A stretch of 23,551 nt of DNA, from the NCBI GenBank assembly GCA_030141585.1, contig JAQIFP010000010.1, positions 70,772-94,322 on the forward strand. Reading direction: 5' to 3'. Numbering within the stretch: the first letter of the stretch is position 1; every line of letters begins with the position of its first letter. The notes below the pieces were generated by a model. It made no database searches, was not told where the DNA came from, and worked only from the letters and a program-made list of their open reading frames with translations. Positions 20,240 to 23,551 of the stretch are shown piece by piece. The stretch comes from Ophryocystis elektroscirrha. Its lineage: Eukaryota > Apicomplexa > Conoidasida > Neogregarinorida > Ophryocystidae. Both the position numbers and the translations under genes were made by a program.

Positions 20240-22141
20240 ATGCCGATTCATCAACTTTGGGATGGAAAGGCACAAGTCTTATTACCAAGCGACAAAGATT
20301 TTTATGATTACAGTAAATACTTTCCAGTACCAGATCACCAAGTAAGTAGTTTTATATCAAATGAGTTCTAATGATTATATAAATATATTAACGTTTGCTT
20401 TTTGAGTTCAAATGTGCATCCCACTTTGCATATGGTGTATATATATGGTGTATATATATGGTGTATATATATGGTGTATATATATGGTGTATATATATGG
20501 TGTATATATATAGTGTATATATATGGTGTATATATATGGTGTATATATATGGTGTATATATATGGTGTATATATATGGTGTATATATATGGTGTATATAT
20601 ATGGTGTATATATATGGTATATATATAAGGTGTATATATATGGTGTATATATATGGTATATATATATGATGTTTATATATTTGAATTATATATATAATAT
20701 CTATATATATATATATTTATATATATTTATATTTGAATTATGAATTTATATTAGAGTCATATCTAAATTGTAGGAAATTTTGATAATGCATTCGCAAAGT
20801 GATTTGGAAGCAAAACTTATATTTGAAATTAGTGAATATATAAGTTTCCCTTATTATCAAGATACCGCAAAACTATATTGGAACGATTTACAAGACGCCA
20901 ATGAGGCTTTAGGAGATCAAGTAAAAAATTTTTTTAAGTAAAGTTCTGGAAATCAGATTTGGAACATAGACTTTAAACAAATTAAAATCGACGAAATGGA
21001 ATGTGAATTAATCAATACAGTTGGTTATCAGCTTATCAGAAATGACAGTAAAAAAATACATTTTGTAATTGTATTTTTAACAGTTCTTCAGTTATCACAT
21101 GTGCAATCAAATGTAATCTTGTATAATTTGTATTATAAGGAATTATTACTTAACATTTTTATAGCATATGTAACATTTATATTACAAATCTAAGCAAATT
21201 CGTATAATCTTGATATATATATAATCATATGTGTATTGATATATTTGTCTATTTCAAGTTAGACTTATATAAACATATACTGTTATGTTATATACATATA
21301 TTAATCGTACACATATATATACATATATATAAATAGATATACAGATATATACATATATATACATATGTATAATTATATTTACATATATATACATATATAT
21401 ACATATATATACATTTATATACATTTATATACATTTATATACATTTATATACATTTATATACAAATATATACATATAAATACATATGTATAATTATTTTT
21501 ACATATATATACATATGTATAATTATATTTATATATATATACATATATATACATATATATACATATATATACATATATATACATATATATACATATATAC
21601 ATATATATACATACAAATACATATATATATACATGTATTTATGTAGCTATGTGTAAATACTAGACATAATAATTTAGTATACTAAGTATATCGTCACTCA
21701 GATAAATGCTTAGTTAAAGAATAAATCTATATACAGTTTACATTTAATGTTGCAAGTACATTATATGTAAACTGTATATATGAAATATATATTGCGTATA
21801 TACGTCAAATTGCACAATAGCATAGTAAATATACATCAGTATAACTTATAATAAAATTGAAACATACAGCTAGTTACATATAAAGTAAAATAAGAAATAT
21901 ATATGAATGAACCTGCGCATAATTATGAACATATAATGGCAATATAGACCCTGTATATATATATTGAATGCAGATATCGTTAACTTATTATGTGCCTCAA
22001 CATGTTGTTTCTGACAAAATGGATTTTAAGAGAAACTTCAGTATTTCCAAATATACAGATGCTATACAAACAGCTGGTGATGTTTTTTATTATGTTTTGG
22101 AATCATTCAAAATAAATGATTGGGCTTTATTTGATGGTTAA
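20240..22141 (+). CDS. MOG1: Ran-binding protein MOG1 (Ran guanine nucleotide release factor)
   Basis: Four exons, all phase 0: 20240-20341, 20774-20920, 20957-21112 and 21974-22141 (573 nt, 190 residues, against 186 in human and 218 in yeast). Introns are 432, 36 and 861 nt. The family pattern is followed throughout: [12 protein letters not shown] (start of the fold), [12 protein letters not shown] (family PVPDNQEVF), [32 protein letters not shown], then [16 protein letters not shown] joined to ISLTYYVP (family LIRLxQFxTDVVISINVP). MOG1 binds Ran in the nucleus and promotes nucleotide release, supporting nuclear protein import. The 36-nt intron is a multiple of three but carries an in-frame TAA. 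Both long introns are built from minisatellites. Confidence 0.9.
20434..20665. repeat. 13-bp minisatellite GGTGTATATATAT in MOG1 intron 1
   Basis: About 17 near-perfect tandem copies of the 13-bp unit. Variants include AGTG in place of GGTG near 20512 and GGTAT or AAGG variants near 20615-20660. Because 13 is not a multiple of three, it translates in every frame as a 13-residue repeat ([13 protein letters not shown]), giving long but meaningless ORFs. Confidence 0.93.
21302..21630. repeat. 10-bp minisatellite (TATATACATA) in MOG1 intron 3
   Basis: An array of 10-bp units, mostly TATATACATA with blocks of the variant TATATACATT (21408-21460). It is interrupted twice by CATATGTATAATTAT-type segments (near 21363 and 21482), which suggests duplication of larger blocks. 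It sits inside the 861-nt intron. Confidence 0.88.
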
Positions 22142-22396
22142 TTATAATTTGGATTTTTCGATAACTTAATATTTTGCAAATTTTTTATAGAACTTTTTTT
22201 GTTTATGGAATATAGTTTGATACAATAAGAAGACTATATATTTCAACAGTTCTGGTTCAATAAAACTTTGTTACAATAAATGAATTTAACAAAAAAAAAA
22301 AAAAGAGATTATATTATGTTACATAGATATTTTTAATTTAATTCAATTTTTCTTTTTTTAAAAAAAAAAGTATGAATAATAAAAATACTTAACAAT
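22142..22396. other. Short intergenic region MOG1 to Rab3GAP-like gene
   Basis: 255 bp between two plus-strand genes, with A runs near 22290-22303 and 22359-22369. It presumably holds the MOG1 3' end and the next promoter. No specific element is recognised. Confidence 0.5.
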
Positions 22397-22984
22397 ATGT
22401 TTGAAATTATAGAGCTAGATAAAAAAAAATCAGATAGTGAATTTGAAGATTTTACTACAGTGAATACACATGAAAAGTTTACACGGCATATATCCATTCA
22501 ATTGATAGAATGGAAAAATCAAGCACAAGAATCCAATGAATCGCATTTTTCTAAGCCCTTGCGTCGCTTGCATTCATACACTGGCTTAGTGCTAGAATTA
22601 AGCCTAGAAAAAAATAAGAATCTTCGCTGGTCGGAATTAACGTTCCACAATAAAGACGTGTCCAAATTTATTAGACATTTTGGAGTTTCCGAATATGCTT
22701 GCATCTATGGCTGTAATTTACACAATTCTGAAGAGTAACATAGCTTTTTTTAAGATACACTTTTAGAGTCCTGAATGCTCTTGTTTTAGCTCTCAATGAA
22801 GCTAAACTAAAAATCCCTGCTTTTGTTCAAAACAATAGTGCTTTATTAGGTCAATGTTTCGATACAGACACTTTGTCTATCAGGAGTTATTATTCTTTCA
22901 AAATACACTTTACAAATACTTTCAGTCGTATTTTTGGATACACCTACAACGATATTGGTCCATCCAAGCAAGTTGGTCAATTAT
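22397..22984 (+). CDS. Rab3GAP catalytic subunit-like protein, 5' part
   Basis: Exon 22397-22734 and exon 22767 to about 22984 join across a 32-nt intron (GA/GTAACA...TTTTAG/A) without breaking the frame, giving about 185 residues. The start MFEIIELDKKK with EFEDFTTVNTHEKFTRHIS resembles the FEITDFTTASEWERFI start of RAB3GAP1. Later VLNALVLALNEAKLKIPAFV with QNNSALLGQCFD resembles its SSVSIALGNTGCQVPLFVQ...GEC segment. Rab3GAP1 with Rab3GAP2 acts on Rab GTPases (GAP for Rab3, exchange factor for Rab18). A likely donor T/GTAATT follows at 22985. The remaining exons, including the GAP region near the C-terminus of homologues, are not visible before the right edge. Assignment is by eye and moderate. 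Confidence 0.6.
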
Positions 22985-23551
22985 GTAATTTATATACTAA
23001 TACATATATAATGACCATTATAAGCATTTATTATTTTACTTGTTATTATTAAAAAATTATTATATATATAATTTTTATATATATATTTATTAAATATATA
23101 ATTATTATATATAAATATAATACATATATAATTACTATACATATATTTATTATATACATAATTACCATATATAAAATTACTATATATATCGTTCCTATAG
23201 GTAATTATTATATATATAATTATTATATATAAAATAAGTATTATATACAAACAGATTTGATGAATCATTTATTCAAAGTTACTGTACTCATGTTCCATAC
23301 ATAGTTATTACACAATATATACATGTATATGCATACTCATTTGTATACGTATATCTATATAAGTATATTGATGTGTGCATATATATTTAATTCTACATTA
23401 ATACACATATTTATATGTATATTATATGTGTATATCTATATATATATTTATACAAATATTTACATGTAAATTAATACGCATATTTATATTTATATTTATA
23501 TTTGTATGTACATTTATACATACATTTACACACACTTTTAAACGTTTATTT
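22985..23551. repeat. AT-repeat sequence to the right edge
   Basis: A probable intron of the Rab3GAP-like gene. From 23000 to 23260 it is made of TATATATAATTATTATATA-like units; from 23300 to the end, of CATATATTTATATGTATA-type sequence. A short more complex patch at 23255-23310 shows no convincing exon. Confidence 0.6.

Noticed and set aside
20434..20665. CRISPR-like array
   Set aside because: Units are directly adjacent with no unique spacers, and the host is a eukaryote.
20395..20743. Overlapping plus-strand ORFs of 77 and 113 residues rich in Tyr, Ile, Trp and Cys
   Set aside because: They are translations of the 13-bp minisatellite inside MOG1 intron 1 and are open in several frames only because the unit has no stop codon.
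20936..20945. In-frame TAA within MOG1
   Set aside because: It falls inside a 36-nt intron (20921-20956) whose removal preserves the frame and the family alignment.
22990..23268. 92-residue minus-strand ORF rich in Tyr, Ile and Asn
   Set aside because: It is a translation of AT simple repeats with no family resemblance.

Overview
The window is very AT-rich nuclear DNA from an intron-rich eukaryote. Long (TA)n runs fill its intergenic spaces and long introns. The best guess is an apicomplexan or close relative. Three things point that way: a tryptophanyl-tRNA synthetase whose catalytic core appears to follow an AlaX-like N-terminal domain (an arrangement known from Plasmodium), a casein kinase 1 very close to apicomplexan CK1, and a long helical-repeat protein of the kind common in alveolates. 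I cannot name the species.

Layout, left to right. 2-381 (+): 3' end of an unrecognised gene. 664-2747 (-): 5' half of a cytosolic TrpRS gene in nine exons. 3279-3497 (+): Kish/TMEM167, a small Golgi membrane protein. 3466-6034 (-): seven-exon WD40 protein CIA1, whose last codons overlap those of Kish. 6519-8218 (+): unrecognised coiled-coil protein with a possible myristoylation signal. 8475-10221 (+): nine-exon transcription elongation factor IWS1/SPN1. 10492-13253 (-): six-exon casein kinase 1. 14299-17352 (-): intronless 1017-residue protein with a membrane anchor and 13 helical repeats. 17892-18392 (-): two-exon small membrane protein. 19502-19994 (-): C4HC3 RING-like protein. 20240-22141 (+): four-exon Ran-binding protein MOG1. 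22397 to about 22984 (+): 5' part of a Rab3GAP catalytic-subunit-like gene.

All intron models were built by hand from GT-AG signals, frame continuity and recognisable protein families. Coding lengths close in frame in every complete gene. Introns fall into two classes: about twenty of 29-42 nt, and a long class of roughly 170-860 nt that holds most of the simple repeats. Two 30-nt introns are stop-free and a multiple of three, so retaining them would only insert ten residues.

The genes are ordinary housekeeping functions with no operon logic: translation, secretion, Fe-S assembly, transcription, signalling, nuclear transport and Rab regulation. The most unusual items are the A-B-C triad organisation of the repeat protein, the missing 3' half of TrpRS, the Kish/CIA1 coding overlap, and the very short introns. 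I found no CRISPR array, rRNA, tRNA, transposon or viral gene.
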